Shown one piece after another: positions 9,112 to 17,894 of a stretch of DNA of 64,000 bases (positions within the stretch are counted from its first letter, which is position 1; each line of letters starts with the position of its first letter). Position numbers and translations under genes: made by a program. The notes beneath the pieces were generated by a model, which was not told the DNA's origin, searched no databases, and saw only the letters and a program-made list of their open reading frames with translations. Origin of the DNA: an uncultured Paracoccaceae bacterium (GTDB taxonomy: Bacteria; Pseudomonadota; Alphaproteobacteria; Rhodobacterales; Rhodobacteraceae); contig CANMMF010000014.1 in the NCBI GenBank assembly GCA_947498985.1, forward strand, positions 1 to 64,000. The letters are read 5' to 3'.

Positions 9112-10139
9112 CGCCGCACCGCACCACCGATGCGGATTTCGGTGTCGTGATCACCACAAGCGCCGCCGACCGGCATCTGGCCTGTGGCACCTGCGCCAGC
9201 GTTCGCCACTTCATGGGCGACGTCCCGATTGCGCTGTTTGTCGATGGCGACGTCTCGTTTGAGCTGCTGCAGCGGACCTATGGCGTCTCGGTCCACCGTG
9301 TCGGCGATCTCGGGCACAGGGAGTTGCGCAGGATCGGCTTTGGCTGGGGGCGTACCAAGATGGCCGCCCTCTGGGAGGCGCCGTTTCGCACCGCGCTCTT
9401 TGTCGATGCCGACACCATCGTGCTGGGTGACGTGCGCTGCCACGCGGATTTTGCCAAGGCCGACGTGATCACCGACCGGCATTTCGCCGAGGCGCATGCG
9501 GATTATTTCGCGCAACCCCCGCTGGATCGCTTTCTGGGCACCAACAGCACTGCCGCAGAAACGCTGGCCGCGCATCTGGCCGGGTGGTTCTTTCAGCCCG
9601 CCCTTCTGGCCGCGCGCTACCCGGCGTTCGACTGGCGGGCCGCGCTTGCCCGCATCTTCTGCCCGGGCGCGCTATTTGCCCGCACCGGTCTGTTCGAGCT
9701 CGACACCTATCTGCGGCTGCATGAGGACCGGATGGACGGATCGGGTATCTTTGCCAGCGGCGATATGGGTGTGCTCAACGTCATGGTCCTGAGCGCGGCG
9801 CAATCCGGGGCGATCCGGCACGCACAAAGCCCCGATCTGCACGTGCTGGCGTTCCGGCACGATGCCCGTGCGCTTGACCGCCGCTTTCCAAGCGATCCCG
9901 ACGGCACGCCGCGCGCCCCCGAGCGGCCCTCCGTGCTGCATTGGTCCGGTCATCCCAAGCCGGCCTTGCAGGGCCACGGCCATTTCGCCGCCCCCATGAC
10001 GCAGTTCCGCCGGATGTTTCTGCGCGATGCAGGCCTTTGCGATGACGCCGAGATCGACGCGAGGCTGGCGCAGGAGGATGCGCGGATGGCCGCGCTAGTG
10101 CCCGCTGCCGCGCCTGAACAAACGGCGGCCCTGCCCTGA
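9099..10139 (+). CDS. GT8-like glycosyltransferase
   Basis: A 346-residue GT-A fold enzyme. FVDADTIVLGDV carries the D-x-D metal and sugar-nucleotide motif, and LHWSGHPKP near the C-terminus matches the HxxGxxKPW-type motif of family 8 enzymes. The N-terminal VVITTSAADRHLACG is a typical first strand. ATG 9099 lies inside the previous gene; an upstream open stretch in the same frame is only the shadow of that gene. The next gene starts on the last base of its stop, so it is the second member of an overlapping four-gene unit. Acceptor unknown: a modified peptide or a surface glycan. Confidence 0.75.
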   Translation: MPALAPHRTTDADFGVVITTSAADRHLACGTCASVRHFMGDVPIALFVDGDVSFELLQRTYGVSVHRVGDLGHRELRRIGFGWGRTKMAALWEAPFRTALFVDADTIVLGDVRCHADFAKADVITDRHFAEAHADYFAQPPLDRFLGTNSTAAETLAAHLAGWFFQPALLAARYPAFDWRAALARIFCPGALFARTGLFELDTYLRLHEDRMDGSGIFASGDMGVLNVMVLSAAQSGAIRHAQSPDLHVLAFRHDARALDRRFPSDPDGTPRAPERPSVLHWSGHPKPALQGHGHFAAPMTQFRRMFLRDAGLCDDAEIDARLAQEDARMAALVPAAAPEQTAALP

Positions 10140-10885
10140 TGCGTCTGGTGTTTGCCCATGTGCCGAAAACCGGCGGCACCGCGATCAACGAGGCCCTGCG
10201 CCGGATGAAACCGCAATGGATCCGGCACCGGTCGGTCTTTGACGACCTGCCCGAGTTTGGCGCGGAGGCGCTGGCCCGGGCCGATTACTGTTCGGGTCAT
10301 TTCACCCGCCATTCGCTCGACGCGATCCCGGAGGGGGCCTTTCGCATGACCATCATGCGCGATCCGGTCGCGCGTGTGCTGTCGCATATCCGGTTCTGCC
10401 GGGCGCACCGTGCAAAGCTGCCGGTGCCCGCCTGGCGCGCCGCGCAGGAGTTGGATCTCAACGATCTGTTTTTCCAGGACATTCCGGGGATACACGATCA
10501 TTTCGGCAACTGGATGGTCCGCGCCTTTGTGCCGCCCGCTCTGCTGCGCCCGGAAGGCAGGTTCGCCTGCTCCGGGGCCGAGGCACTCCGGCAGGCGGCG
10601 GCATATCTCGACGGGTTCGATCTTGTCGGCACCCATGACCGCCTCCAGCAGACGTTTGCGATCCTCTGCTCCGGGCTTGGGCTCGGCGCGGCCATCGTCC
10701 TGCCAAAGCGGCGCGACCGGCGGGAACTGGCGTCCTCCGCGCTCTACCGCGATGTAGAGCTGGAGCCTCTGGCCGCCCGGACCCGGCAACGCCTGGAAGA
10801 GATGACCGCGCTGGACCGGAGGCTCTTTGTGCAGGCCAGCGCCGCGTTCGAGCGGCGTCTTGCCGCCAGCAGGCAGGCGTCATGA
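10139..10885 (+). CDS. Sulfotransferase family 2-like protein
   Basis: A 248-residue PAPS-dependent sulfotransferase candidate. FAHVPKTGGTAINEAL is the 5'-phosphosulfate loop (PKTGGT), and MRDPVARVLSHIRF is the 3'-phosphate motif (R-D-P ... S). These enzymes move sulfate from PAPS to hydroxyl groups of sugars, peptides or small molecules. ATG overlaps the glycosyltransferase stop by one base (TGATG), and its own stop overlaps the next start by four (ATGA), so the genes should be co-translated. With the neighbouring glycosyltransferase it suggests a sulfated glycan or glycopeptide product. Confidence 0.82.
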   Translation: MRLVFAHVPKTGGTAINEALRRMKPQWIRHRSVFDDLPEFGAEALARADYCSGHFTRHSLDAIPEGAFRMTIMRDPVARVLSHIRFCRAHRAKLPVPAWRAAQELDLNDLFFQDIPGIHDHFGNWMVRAFVPPALLRPEGRFACSGAEALRQAAAYLDGFDLVGTHDRLQQTFAILCSGLGLGAAIVLPKRRDRRELASSALYRDVELEPLAARTRQRLEEMTALDRRLFVQASAAFERRLAASRQAS

Positions 10886-11724
10886 AGACCGCCACAGACG
10901 GGCAAAGAGGCCTGCGGTTCTGCGACCGGCTGATCCTCAAGATGAACCGCGATGCCGCGTGCCGGGATCCGCGGCAGACAGCGACCGCCGACAAGCTGCA
11001 GGCCAAGACGATGGCCCGGCGTATGGGGCTGGCCGTCCCGCGAACCCTTGCGGTCATTGACGATCCGGCAAGGCTCGATCCGGACCTCTTGCCGCCGCGT
11101 TGCGTGGTCAAGCCGACCCACCTTGCCGGCGAGGTCTGCGTGTTTCGGGACGGTTGGATCTGGTCCACGCGCCCGATGCCATCGCGGGCTGAGGTGAGCC
11201 GACACGCGCATCTGTGGTTCGGTCTCAACCACGCGCTGCGTCACCGGATGCGGGCGGCGCATATCGAGAATTTCGGGCAACCCTGGATCCGCTACGAATG
11301 GTGCTACGAGAACATCCCGCCACGGATCCTTGTCGAGGAGCTGCTCTGGCACGATGCGCTGGACTGGCTGCCGATCGAGCTGAAATTCTACTGTTTTCAC
11401 GGGCGCGTGCGCATGATCGAAACCACGGTGGACCGCTACCGGAGCGGGCAGCACGCGTGGATGGATCCCGATTGGAACCGCCTGCCCATCGCGCGGCTGG
11501 GTCAGGCCAATCTCAAGACACCGATCCCGCGCCCGCCTCACCTGAGCGACACGGCCGCCGCCGCCGAGGTCATCGCGCGACCCTTTGATTTCCTGCGTGT
11601 GGACTTTCTGGAGATCGGCGGCCCGGTGCCGTTTTTCGGCGAGATCACGCATTACCCCGCAGCCGGTGGCATCGCCTTCACGCCAAGCGACTGGAATGTG
11701 CGGATCGGCGACTGGATGGCCTGA
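10882..11724 (+). CDS. TupA-type ATP-grasp protein
   Basis: A 280-residue protein resembling the ATPgrasp_TupA family found in polysaccharide and teichuronopeptide loci. Visible parts: the KLQAKTMARRMGLAVPRTL entry helix, CVVKPTHLAGEVCVFRDG (ATP-binding Lys and flexible loop), RILVEELL, WLPIELKFYCFHGRVRMIE, and DFLRVDFLEIG then FFGEITHYPAAG supplying metal-binding acids. It may ligate an amino acid or transfer a sugar; substrate unknown. It closes the plus-strand unit, with a four-base ATGA overlap upstream and a convergent MATE exporter 46 bases downstream. Confidence 0.8.
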   Translation: MKTATDGQRGLRFCDRLILKMNRDAACRDPRQTATADKLQAKTMARRMGLAVPRTLAVIDDPARLDPDLLPPRCVVKPTHLAGEVCVFRDGWIWSTRPMPSRAEVSRHAHLWFGLNHALRHRMRAAHIENFGQPWIRYEWCYENIPPRILVEELLWHDALDWLPIELKFYCFHGRVRMIETTVDRYRSGQHAWMDPDWNRLPIARLGQANLKTPIPRPPHLSDTAAAAEVIARPFDFLRVDFLEIGGPVPFFGEITHYPAAGGIAFTPSDWNVRIGDWMA

Positions 11725-11769
11725 GCCGGGGCGCGCAGTGCCGGAGCGCGCCCCCGTTTCGCCCGACGG

Positions 11770-13119
11770 TCACCGGCACACGCGCGTGACCGTCAGCGCG
11801 GTTGTGACCGCCGTTCCGATCAGCAAGCCGATCCAGATGCCGGTGATGCCCATCGCCTGCGCTTCGCACAGATAGACCCCCAGCGGCGCGCCGACCGCCC
11901 AGCTGCCGAACAGCGCAAAGAGCATCGGCGCGCGGGTCTGCTTGCGTCCGCGCAGCAGGCCCGCGGCCACGGCGCCCGGCGTGCTCAGGAGTTCCATGAC
12001 GCCGAGCAGCAGCAGCAATCCGGCGGCCAGCGCTGTGACCGAGCCTGCAACACGATCTCCGAAGAACCCCGCGGCCAGCGGCTCTGCGCCCAGACCGAGA
12101 CCGGCGAAGGCTGCGAGCCCGGCCACGAGGCTGAGCCCGAGCCCGGCGCGGATGACCGCGCGTTGCTGCACCGGATCGGCCAGCGTGTCCGCGCGCGCCG
12201 CACGCACCATGGCCGCCTGCAGCAGCGCCGTCGGAAGCGCGTAGACAACCCCGGCAGTGCGCAGCACAAGCGTGTGGGCGGCCACCTCCCCGGCGCTGAG
12301 CGTCGCGGCATAGATTGTCGCGCAGAGAAAGACGCCGACCTCGGCCACCGCCGTCACCCCCACCGGAAGCCCGACCCGGAGCACATCGACCAATCCGCGC
12401 CAGGGCAGGCCCGCCGGGCGCCCGGCATCGGCGCCGTCACGCGCCACAAGCACCAGCACCGCAAGGCTCGCCGTGGCCACGATCAGCGACGAGACCCCGG
12501 CCCCGGTGCTGCCAAGCGCCGGAAACGGACCCCAGCCGGTCATCAGCACCCAGTTCGCGGCGGCATTCAGCGGCAGCATCGCCATGGTCACCTGCAGGAA
12601 GACGCGCGGCCGCTCGGCGGCGGTCAGCATCGTGCGATACAGCACGACCCCCAGCATCGGGAGCAGCGTCACCGCCATCGCGCGGGTATAGCCGCGCCCG
12701 TCTTCGAGCAGAGCGGGCGCCAGCCCCAGCGCGCGCAACCAGTCCGGCGCGGTCCAGACAATGGGCACCAGAACCGCTGCCACAAGCAGCACGGCCAGCT
12801 GGCCCACACGCTCCAGCGCCGCGCGCGCGTCGGGGTCGGAGCGCACCACGGCACCGGTGTAGAACGGGGCCAGCCCGCTGAGGATGCCCGCGCCGAAATA
12901 GTAAAGGATCGAGTAAAGATCGCTGCCCACGGCCACCGCGGCCAGCGCATCCGCGCCGATAAGGCGCGCCACCATGACCGTGTCGGTGACACTCATCGCC
13001 ATGGCAATGAGCGCTATTCCGGCAATCGGGGCAGCCAGTTGCAGGATCGACCGGGCCTCCGTCAGGGCGGCAGGCGGCGAGGGTCGGGCGGCGTGGGAAA
13101 GGGCGAGATCGGAGCTCAT
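11770..13119 (-). CDS. MATE-family multidrug/metabolite exporter
   Basis: A 449-residue inner-membrane antiporter with about twelve hydrophobic segments. The MATE pattern is clear: ILQLAAPIAGIALIAMAM, then DTVMVARLIGADALAAVAVG in helix 2, and the repeat half beginning near LRVGLPVGVTAVAEVG. I chose ATG 13119 (MSSDLALSHAARP) because the longer GTG frame from 13251 starts inside strong hairpins and would add an unlikely Pro/Arg-rich leader. No good ribosome site is visible. It could export the lanthipeptide or glycan made by its neighbours, since no LanT is present, but MATE proteins usually move small cations and metabolites, so this is only a hypothesis. Confidence 0.85.
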   Translation of the reverse strand: MSSDLALSHAARPSPPAALTEARSILQLAAPIAGIALIAMAMSVTDTVMVARLIGADALAAVAVGSDLYSILYYFGAGILSGLAPFYTGAVVRSDPDARAALERVGQLAVLLVAAVLVPIVWTAPDWLRALGLAPALLEDGRGYTRAMAVTLLPMLGVVLYRTMLTAAERPRVFLQVTMAMLPLNAAANWVLMTGWGPFPALGSTGAGVSSLIVATASLAVLVLVARDGADAGRPAGLPWRGLVDVLRVGLPVGVTAVAEVGVFLCATIYAATLSAGEVAAHTLVLRTAGVVYALPTALLQAAMVRAARADTLADPVQQRAVIRAGLGLSLVAGLAAFAGLGLGAEPLAAGFFGDRVAGSVTALAAGLLLLLGVMELLSTPGAVAAGLLRGRKQTRAPMLFALFGSWAVGAPLGVYLCEAQAMGITGIWIGLLIGTAVTTALTVTRVCR

Positions 13120-13193
13120 GTCGTCATCCAGATGAATTTGGGCGTCGCGCCCGGGGCCTGATTGCGGCCCCGCGCGCGGCGCGAAGAAAGGAG

Positions 13194-13283
13194 GGAGGTC
13201 GGCGGGCTGTGCACCCGCCGACCTCCGGTGTGATGGGGTTGGGACCGGCACCCGGGCGATGCACGCCCGGATGCCGGGTCCCG
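13194..13283 (-). terminator. Two strong hairpins after the secreted-protein gene
   Basis: Just past the stop of the 13284-13922 gene lies an imperfect stem at about 13241-13283 (GGGACC..CCGGGCG against CGCCCGG..GGTCCC). Next comes a perfect 13-bp stem, 13194-13206 against 13214-13226, with loop CTGTGCA. On the minus strand the second is followed by a pyrimidine-rich stretch rather than a clean U-run. They probably end transcription before the exporter gene. Confidence 0.55.
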
Positions 13284-13922
13284 TCAGCCCTGGGCGGCGA
13301 CAGGGGCTGACGGCGCAGGCATCGGGCCGACCGGAAAGCCCGAATCCCAGTTGGTGTGATCGGTCTCGTCCGCACCCGGCACATAGCCGCGCGCGCCAAG
13401 CTCGATCTGCAACCGCACGCCGTAGCCGTCGCTCATGCCAAGCAACGTCTGGCGGATCTCGGCGGGGGCATCGGCGTAATCCCCGGTGCCGCCGGTGATC
13501 GCGCGCGACACCTCGACCCCCACATCGGCCAGTTCCGGGCCGTGGGTGATCAGCAGATCGCCATCGTCAAAGGCGATGATCTGGCGCGAGATGACCATGG
13601 TGCCGGTCTGCGTGCGCATGCCATCGCCCACCAGATAGCCGTCGCAGGTCCAGGTGCCGATGACCTTGTCGGGGAAGGCCGCGCTGCCATCGGGCAGCGT
13701 GCCCTCGACACCACCGTCAAGCGTGCCCGCGGGGTAGACATAGCCCTGGGTGACAAAGGGGTTGCCATAGGCCGGCATGCCATCGTCAAAGACCGGCGCT
13801 GCGGCAAAGACGAAGCGGCTGAGATCTTCGGCCACGTCAAAGCCCGACAGCGCGCCATCGGCCTGGGCCATGAAGGGGCTCGATGCCAGAAGGGCTGCGA
13901 GGAAAAGTCCGGAGGTTTTCAT
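13284..13922 (-). CDS. Secreted protein of unknown function
   Basis: A 212-residue protein with a classical signal peptide, MKTSGLFLAALLASSPFMAQA, cut near residue 21. ATG 13922 is chosen over an upstream in-frame ATG because AAAGGACAC sits at the right distance. The mature protein is acidic and Gly-rich, with one visible Cys (TWTCDGY) and a Pro/Ala tail. The pattern of WTCDGYLVGDG, TMVISRQIIAFDDGD and LQIELGARGYVPG suggests a beta-barrel or lipocalin-like domain, but I recognise no family. It is followed by strong hairpins and preceded by a DUF1127 gene. Confidence 0.7.
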   Translation of the reverse strand: MKTSGLFLAALLASSPFMAQADGALSGFDVAEDLSRFVFAAAPVFDDGMPAYGNPFVTQGYVYPAGTLDGGVEGTLPDGSAAFPDKVIGTWTCDGYLVGDGMRTQTGTMVISRQIIAFDDGDLLITHGPELADVGVEVSRAITGGTGDYADAPAEIRQTLLGMSDGYGVRLQIELGARGYVPGADETDHTNWDSGFPVGPMPAPSAPVAAQG

Positions 13923-14007
13923 TGGGTGTCCTTTCAAAGAGACGTTGAGGTTCTGGGTGATGTGCGGAGGCGCCATCCTGGCGCGTCGCCTGGTGTCGGC
14001 CGGCGGG

Positions 14008-14241
14008 TCACGCCGACCAGTGATGGGAATGCATGGCGCGGTCGTGAGGCTCTGCGCTCAGCCGGATCAGGTCTTCGCGACCGATGTCGCGCAGCAGGTG
14101 ATCGGGCAGGCGCGCGAGGATCTGCGCGTCGCGGCGGCGGCGGTGCCGGGCGCGCGCGGTCTTGATCAACCGCAGTACCCTGTGCAGTCCCCGCCACAGG
14201 GCGGGTTTTGCGTCGGCGGGGGCGTGAGATACGTATTCCAT
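14008..14241 (-). CDS. DUF1127 small basic protein
   Basis: A 77-residue protein with the DUF1127 (YjiS-like) signature near the middle: RHRRRRDAQILARLPDHLL followed by RDIGREDL. Such Arg-rich proteins in alphaproteobacteria are linked to phosphate and carbon metabolism control or RNA turnover; the target here is unknown. GAAAGGAC gives a good ribosome site before ATG 14241. It lies between a secreted protein and a methyltransferase, all on the minus strand. Confidence 0.85.
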   Translation of the reverse strand: MEYVSHAPADAKPALWRGLHRVLRLIKTARARHRRRRDAQILARLPDHLLRDIGREDLIRLSAEPHDRAMHSHHWSA

Positions 14242-14281
14242 TGGAAGTCCTTTCGTTTAAGGGGCATCCGGGCCACAGGGC

Positions 14282-15034
14282 TCAGACGCGCGGGTGTTGG
14301 GGGTGGCGGTTGCGGGGGCGCGGGAGCCGGGGCAGCAGCATCGGCACACGGGCCTGATAGGCGGTGTAATCCGCGCCGAACTCGCGCAGCAGCGCGCGTT
14401 CCTCAAAGCGCAGCCCGATCAGGATGTAGACCAGCATCACCCCCGCAAAGAGCAGCCCGTCCGCGGTCATTTCGGGCACCGAGAACATCGCCATCACGAG
14501 GCCGAGCTGCAGCGGGTGCCGCACGATGCGGTAGGGCAAGGGTGTGCGAAACCGGGGCGCGGGCACGGTCGTGCCGCGCAGATGGCTCCAGGCCTGCCGC
14601 AGCCCGGTGAACTCGAAATGATCGAGCGCGAAAGTGGCGATCACCACCAAGGCGAGCCCGGCAAGAAAGACCCCGAGCATCAGCGCCGCGATCACCCCGT
14701 CGGCGCGCCAGAGCGTGACGTCGATCGGCTGCCAGAAGGCCAGGATCGCCGCCAGCAGCAGGGACGATTGCAGCACATAGGTCGCGCGCTCTGCCGCGGG
14801 GGGTATGAACCGGGTCAGGCGGGCTTTGGCCGCCGGGCGCGCCATGACGCTGTGGGCCACCCCGAAGGCGGAGATCAGCAGCAGATTAACCAGCACCGCC
14901 TCGGGCCATGGCGCGCCTGTCGGTGCGGTGCGGAGCGATCCTGCATCGAGCAGAAACGCCGCAAGCCACAGAAATACCGCGAGAAAGACGCCGTAGGACG
15001 CGATGGCATAGATCAGGATGAGCAGGCGTAACAT
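14282..15034 (-). CDS. mddA: MddA-like methanethiol S-methyltransferase (NnrU/ICMT fold)
   Basis: A 250-residue integral membrane protein with about six hydrophobic helices. The order of motifs matches MddA: YGVFLAVFLWLAAFLLDAG, AHSVMARPAAKARLTRF (the HSxMARxxFK motif), ERATYVLQSSLLL, and the C-terminal SAM-binding part LPYRIVRHPLQLG and RFEERALLREFGADYTAY. MddA methylates methanethiol to dimethyl sulfide with S-adenosylmethionine. NnrU-type relatives look similar, so the substrate is inferred. AAGGATC is the ribosome site. The next minus-strand gene upstream is a homocysteine S-methyltransferase, fitting a sulfur-methyl theme. Confidence 0.72.
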   Translation of the reverse strand: MLRLLILIYAIASYGVFLAVFLWLAAFLLDAGSLRTAPTGAPWPEAVLVNLLLISAFGVAHSVMARPAAKARLTRFIPPAAERATYVLQSSLLLAAILAFWQPIDVTLWRADGVIAALMLGVFLAGLALVVIATFALDHFEFTGLRQAWSHLRGTTVPAPRFRTPLPYRIVRHPLQLGLVMAMFSVPEMTADGLLFAGVMLVYILIGLRFEERALLREFGADYTAYQARVPMLLPRLPRPRNRHPQHPRV

Positions 15035-15130
15035 GGCGAGATCCTTGTGAGGCAGTCGTGCAGCGACGCCGGGGAAAGGGGGAACGGGTCGGGGACGCCG
15101 TTCAGGACGCCCCCGCGAGATGGTGCAGGG

Positions 15131-16081
15131 TCAGGCGGTCTGACGCACCGCGTGGCAGATCTGCGAGACATGCCGGTGGTCGGTGCCGCAGCAGCCGCCG
15201 AAGACGTTCAGCGCGGGCAGCAGCCGACGGATCGCGGCATATTGCGCGCTCAGCTCCTGCGGATCGCCATCGTCCAGCGTCTCGCACGCGTCGAGCTCGG
15301 CATGTGACATGCGCGAGGCATTGGCCCGCAATCCGTGGATCCGGCGCGTCCAGTCCCCGCCTTCGGCAAGCATGCCCGCGAAATGGTCGGGATGCGCGCA
15401 ATTGATCATGTAATACGCAGGTCTGCGCCGGCAGGCGGCATCCACGGCGGCAATCGCCTCGGCCAGGCTCTGGCCCGTCGGAAGGCGTCCGTCGGTCTCC
15501 AGCGTGAAGCTGATCACGCAGGCCAGACCCCGGTCACCCGCAGCACGCGCGATGCCCACCGCTTCGGGAATGTTGGTCATCGTCAGGGCCGAGACCATGT
15601 CCACCCGCCGGTCGGCAAAGACACCGATCTGAAAGCCGTGATAGGCCTCGGCCTCGTCCGCCGTCATCACCGTGTCGGGGTTGTAGCCGTCGCCCCGCGG
15701 GCCGATCACGCCATTGATCAGCACGTCGAGCCCGGCCCCGAGATCCCGGCGCAGAGACTTGGCGAAATCCACGGCGCTGCGGTTGATCGCCGTCAGATCC
15801 TCCAGATCGTGGCCCAGCAGCGCGGCCCAGTCGGGGTTGGCGCGCCAGGTATTGGTGTCGAGGATGAAGCCCGCGCCGCTCTCGCGTGCGGTTTGCAGGA
15901 AAGGCGCGAAATAGTTGCGCATCGCCGCGCGCCCGTCATCGCTCTCCAGCATTGGGTAGAACGCGAAATAGGGCATGTCATAGCCCTTGTGAAACAGCAT
16001 CGAGGTCTCGAAACCGGCGTCGGTCAGAAACATCCGGCTGGTCTCATGCGGCAATTGCGGTCTGTGGGTGGTCTGGGTCAT
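15131..16081 (-). CDS. Homocysteine S-methyltransferase family protein
   Basis: A 316-residue zinc-dependent methyltransferase of the MmuM/HMT type, which moves a methyl group from S-methylmethionine, betaine or a related donor to homocysteine. Visible: FLTDAGFETSMLFHKG at the start, INGVIGPRGDGY, YMINCAHPDHF (first zinc Cys) and VFGGCCGTDHRH (the Cys pair). ATG 16081 is used; the open frame continues far upstream, but that extension only mirrors the divergent regulator gene. The 96-base gap to the MddA-like gene suggests an operon. Donor identity cannot be read from the sequence. Confidence 0.85.
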   Translation of the reverse strand: MTQTTHRPQLPHETSRMFLTDAGFETSMLFHKGYDMPYFAFYPMLESDDGRAAMRNYFAPFLQTARESGAGFILDTNTWRANPDWAALLGHDLEDLTAINRSAVDFAKSLRRDLGAGLDVLINGVIGPRGDGYNPDTVMTADEAEAYHGFQIGVFADRRVDMVSALTMTNIPEAVGIARAAGDRGLACVISFTLETDGRLPTGQSLAEAIAAVDAACRRRPAYYMINCAHPDHFAGMLAEGGDWTRRIHGLRANASRMSHAELDACETLDDGDPQELSAQYAAIRRLLPALNVFGGCCGTDHRHVSQICHAVRQTA

Positions 16082-16204
16082 GGTGGTCTCCGTTCTGTTT
16101 GTTCGAGACCGTTTTGCCCGCACCGCGTGTGCGCCTGCGTTGTAGCGACCGTTTGAATCCCATATGCTCGGCGTTGTTTTTCCGCTTTTCAGGAGAATTT
16201 TCGC

Positions 16205-17818
16205 GTGGACCACCCGATCTCCATCACGCTGCAGGGGGAAGTGACGGTGACGGTGGACGGGCGTGCCGTTCCGCTGCCCGCGTCGCGCAAGGCGCGCGCC
16301 TTGCTGGGCTATCTGGCCGCCACCGGACGCCCGGTTCGCCGCGAGCGGCTGTGCGAGCTGTTCTGGGATCTGCCGGACGACCCGCGCGGCTCGCTTCGCT
16401 GGGCGCTGAGCAAGCTGCGGCAGGTTGTCGACCAGAACGGCGTGCGCCGGATCGTCGCCGACCGCGAGCGGGTGGCCCTGCAGCTGGACGATGTGCAGGT
16501 GGCGCTGCGCGATATCTGGATGCGGCTGTTCGACGATCCGCCGATCATTCCGCCGGGCGAGCTGCGCGAGATGGCCGAGGCGTTCGAGCGGCCGTTTCTC
16601 GAAGGGCTGGATGCCGCCGGAACCGAGATCTTCGTCAACTGGCTGACCGCCGAACGCGACAGCGTGCATCTGATGTATCTCAACGTGCTGCGGCGGCTGG
16701 CGCTGCATCCCGACCTCACGCCGGACGAGGCGGCGCGGTGGGCGCGCCTCTGGCAGGAACAGGCGCCCTTGCAGGAGGATCCGGCCCGCGCGTTGCTCGG
16801 GGCGCTGATCCACGCCGGACGGATCGAGGAGGCGCGCGATTTCGAAAAGCGGTTCCTGCAGGAGGTCGCCGAGGCCGGGCTGGAGACCAGCGGGCGGCTG
16901 CTGCCGACCCGGCCCGAGCGCACGGACCCGCGCGCACCCGAGCCGCGGGAGCCCGAGCCCCGGCGGATGCTGCGCAAGCAGACCATCGGCTTTTGCCGCG
17001 CGCCGGACGGTGTGCGCATCGCCTATGGCAAGGTCGGCGAAGGGCCGCCGCTGGTAAAGGCCGCAAACTGGCTCAACCATCTGGAGCTGGACTGGAACAG
17101 CCCGATCTGGGGCAAGACGTTTTCGGCCTGCGCGCAGGGGCGCACCTTCATTCGCTACGATGAACGGGGCAATGGCTTGTCGGATTGGGATGTCGACGAG
17201 ATCAGCTTCGAGGCGTTTGTGCGCGATCTCGAGACGGTGGTGGATGCGCTCGGGCTCGAGCGGTTCCCGCTGCTGGGCTTGTCGCAGGGCAGCGCGGTCT
17301 GCATCGAATACGCCGCGCGCCATCCCGAACGGGTGTCGGCGCTGGTGCTTGCGGCGGGATACGCCACCGGCTGGCGCATCGGCGCAAGCCCCGAGGAACA
17401 GGCGCGCCGCGAGGCGGTGCTGACGCTGACGGAACACGGCTGGGGCACCTCGAACCCGGCCTATCGCCACATCTTTTCGCAGACCTTCATGCCGGATTCG
17501 AAGCCCGAGGAGCTCAGCTGGTTCGACGAGTTCCAGCGCCAGTGCACGTCGCCGGAGAACGCCGTCCGCTTTCAGGAGGCGTTCGGTCATATCGATGTCC
17601 GCGACAGCCTCGCGCGGGTCAAAGCGCCGACCATCGTGTTTCACGCGCGCGACGATCACCGGATCTCGATCGAGCAGGGGCGCGAGCTGGCCATCGGCAT
17701 TCCCGGCGCGGAGTTCGTGCCGCTCGACAGCAAGAACCACATTCTGCTGGGTCACGAGCCCGCCTGGCGCGAATGTGTCGAGCGGATCGGCGATTTTCTG
17801 CGGCGCACCGGGGCGTGA
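16205..17818 (+). CDS. BTAD-type regulator fused to alpha/beta hydrolase
   Basis: A 537-residue fusion. Residues 1-90 or so form an OmpR-like winged helix (RKARALLGYLAATGRPVRR, LCELFWDLPDDPRGSLRWAL), followed by a bacterial transcriptional activator domain to about 230, and an Arg/Pro-rich linker. From about 265 comes an alpha/beta hydrolase: FIRYDERGNGLSDW, nucleophile elbow GLSQGSAV, acid in HARDDHRIS, and histidine in SKNHILLGH. GTG 16205 is supported by CAGGAG eight bases upstream. It probably controls the divergent methyltransferase genes from the 123-base spacer, with the hydrolase acting as a ligand sensor; both statements are inference. Confidence 0.82.
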   Translation: MDHPISITLQGEVTVTVDGRAVPLPASRKARALLGYLAATGRPVRRERLCELFWDLPDDPRGSLRWALSKLRQVVDQNGVRRIVADRERVALQLDDVQVALRDIWMRLFDDPPIIPPGELREMAEAFERPFLEGLDAAGTEIFVNWLTAERDSVHLMYLNVLRRLALHPDLTPDEAARWARLWQEQAPLQEDPARALLGALIHAGRIEEARDFEKRFLQEVAEAGLETSGRLLPTRPERTDPRAPEPREPEPRRMLRKQTIGFCRAPDGVRIAYGKVGEGPPLVKAANWLNHLELDWNSPIWGKTFSACAQGRTFIRYDERGNGLSDWDVDEISFEAFVRDLETVVDALGLERFPLLGLSQGSAVCIEYAARHPERVSALVLAAGYATGWRIGASPEEQARREAVLTLTEHGWGTSNPAYRHIFSQTFMPDSKPEELSWFDEFQRQCTSPENAVRFQEAFGHIDVRDSLARVKAPTIVFHARDDHRISIEQGRELAIGIPGAEFVPLDSKNHILLGHEPAWRECVERIGDFLRRTGA

Positions 17819-17894
17819 GGCGGCCCTGCGACGTGGATCTTACATGCCGCGCGGTTCTGCTCTATAGCAGCGCGCAGATGTGCAGGAGAGGGCG

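Noticed and set aside
13194-13283. Hairpins considered as a small regulatory RNA or REP element
   Set aside because: They directly follow a stop codon, are unique within the window and are best explained as transcription terminators.
15131-17755. Very long minus-strand frame (874 codons) extending the homocysteine S-methyltransferase
   Set aside because: Beyond ATG 16081 it only mirrors the regulator gene on the other strand; the extension has Arg/Pro/Ala-rich low-complexity composition and no domain.
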